14,508 nt of DNA, from contig PLSZ01000650.1 in the NCBI GenBank assembly GCA_003164305.1, positions 1 to 14,508 of the forward strand, given 5' to 3'. Source of the DNA: Acetobacteraceae bacterium. GTDB lineage: Bacteria; Pseudomonadota; Alphaproteobacteria; Acetobacterales; Acetobacteraceae. The notes under the pieces were generated by a model. That model was not told the DNA's origin. It saw only the letters and a program-made list of their open reading frames with translations, and made no database searches. The position numbers and the translations under genes were made by a program. Positions 13,407 through 14,508 of the stretch are shown piece by piece. The stretch's first letter is position 1; each line of letters opens with the position of its first letter.

Positions 13407-14508
13407 TGTCGGCTCGGCCCCTGGCGGGATTGAAGGTTCTCGAGTTTACCCACACCGTCATGGGGCCGACCGCCGGTTTGCTGTTCGCGGAACTTGGCGC
13501 CGACGTCATCAAGGTTGAACCGGCCCCCAATGGCGATCATACCCGGAAACTAGGCGGCTTCGGGGCCGGATTCTTCGCGGCGTTCAACCGCGACAAACGC
13601 AGCCTGGCGATCGACCTGAAAAAGCCCGAGGGTCAGGCGGCAATCTATCGATTGGTCGAAAACACCGACGTCGTGCTGGAAAACTACGGCCCCGGCACGA
13701 TGGAACGCCTGAAGTGTGGCTACGAACACTTCGCGCCGCACAACCCGAGGTTGATTTATCTGGCTTTGAAAGGTTATCTCGCCGGACCCTACGAACACCG
13801 GCCCGCTTTGGATGAAGTGGTGCAATTCCAGACCGGCCTCGCCTGGATGACAGGACCTCCCGGACGCCCGTTGCGCGCCGGAGCGTCCGTGATCGACATC
13901 ATGGGCGCGGTGTTCGGCGTGGTCGCCGCGCTGGCCGCGTTGCGGGAGCGTGATATCACCGGCAAAGGACAGCGCGTCAGCAGCGCGCTGTTCGAAAGTG
14001 CCGCGTTTCTCATGAGCACGCACATGGCCGGCATGGCCGCCACCGGCCTCGAAGCGCGTCCGATGCCCGCTCGCCGAGGGGCCTGGGCCATCTATGAGGT
14101 CTTCAACACCGCGGGCGATGGTCAACTGTTCATCGGTGTCACCAGCGACCAACAATGGACCCGTTTCGTCGAGGAGTTCGGCCTTCAGGAACTCGCCGCC
14201 GACCCGCGGCTGGCGACCAACGTCACGCGGCTGGCGGAACGATCCTGGTTGATCCCGGCGCTGCAAGACATCCTGATCAAATACCCTCAATCCGAAATTG
14301 AAGCCCGTTGCGAGCGAGCCAACGTTTCATGGGCTCCCGTCGGGCAACCGAAAGACATGTTCGTCGATCCACACTTACTCGCGACGGGTGGGCTGTTGGA
14401 TGTTTATGTGTCGCGTTTTGGCGGTGGCGACGGGAAAATTGTTGGATTGCCCGCTTTACCAATCGAATTCGGCGATCATCAGAGACCCGGGCTTACCAGG
14501 CAACCGCC
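13406..14508 (+). CDS. CaiB/BaiF (type III) CoA-transferase, second copy (3' end outside window)
   Basis: The frame opens with an ATG overlapping the lyase stop by 1 bp and stays open to the last base, giving at least 367 residues. Family features are GADVIKVEPA (31-40), NRDKRSLAIDLKKPEGQ, ENYGPG (92-97) and the catalytic aspartate in GASVIDIMGA (Asp164). A full-length member is usually about 380-420 residues, so only a short C-terminal tail is missing. It is clearly diverged from the first copy (for example GPTAGLLFAELGAD against GPFAAYQLGLLGAD), so this is not a recent duplication. The two probably serve different acids or steps. Translational coupling to the lyase implies joint function, for example loading the lyase substrate with CoA. 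Confidence 0.9.
   Translation, partial: MSARPLAGLKVLEFTHTVMGPTAGLLFAELGADVIKVEPAPNGDHTRKLGGFGAGFFAAFNRDKRSLAIDLKKPEGQAAIYRLVENTDVVLENYGPGTMERLKCGYEHFAPHNPRLIYLALKGYLAGPYEHRPALDEVVQFQTGLAWMTGPPGRPLRAGASVIDIMGAVFGVVAALAALRERDITGKGQRVSSALFESAAFLMSTHMAGMAATGLEARPMPARRGAWAIYEVFNTAGDGQLFIGVTSDQQWTRFVEEFGLQELAADPRLATNVTRLAERSWLIPALQDILIKYPQSEIEARCERANVSWAPVGQPKDMFVDPHLLATGGLLDVYVSRFGGGDGKIVGLPALPIEFGDHQRPGLTRQP

Noticed and set aside
13550..14290. A 246-codon minus-strand frame opposite the second CoA-transferase
   Set aside because: It is fully antisense to a clear CaiB/BaiF gene and has no family resemblance or ribosome site.

Overview
The window is a high-GC (roughly 60% by eye), densely coded stretch of bacterial chromosome. 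It looks proteobacterial and most likely alphaproteobacterial, judging from gene families and order: a Liv-type transporter next to type III CoA-transferases, a thiamine diphosphate (ThDP) enzyme, a crotonase and an HMG-CoA-lyase-like protein. No rRNA, tRNA, CRISPR array, insertion sequence or transcription-factor gene was found. No stretch longer than 300 bases lacks a gene; the longest gap is 117 bases.

Layout. (1) 3-1433, plus strand: the 3' end of a small ThDP-enzyme subunit, then a PhzS-like FAD monooxygenase. (2) 1414-1830, minus: a Rieske [2Fe-2S] protein. (3) 1948-6235, plus: a complete five-gene branched-chain-amino-acid-type ABC importer (binding protein, LivH, LivM, LivG, LivF). 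(4) 6237-6857, minus: a glutathione S-transferase. (5) 6925-10393, plus: an alpha/beta-hydrolase-fold protein, an SDR dehydrogenase and a large ThDP-dependent enzyme. (6) 10380-11150, minus: a PaaG-like enoyl-CoA hydratase/isomerase. (7) 11247-14508, plus: CaiB/BaiF CoA-transferase, HMG-CoA-lyase-like protein and a second CaiB/BaiF CoA-transferase cut by the window end.

The pattern is regular: each plus-strand operon meets a single minus-strand gene tail to tail (20-bp overlap, 1-bp gap, 14-bp overlap). That minus-strand gene is divergent from the next operon across a short intergenic region (117, 67 and 96 bp). These three divergent gaps are the only likely promoter regions besides the upstream one outside the window. 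Two of them share a 13-bp element.

Taken together the genes look like an uptake-and-degradation locus for an organic acid, possibly aromatic or branched. The ABC system would import it, the oxygenase and Rieske proteins could oxidise it, CoA-transferases would activate it, and the crotonase, SDR, ThDP enzyme and HMGL-like lyase would shorten it. The substrate cannot be read from the sequence. The strongest oddity is the alpha/beta-hydrolase-fold protein, whose nucleophile elbow carries Ala instead of Ser.
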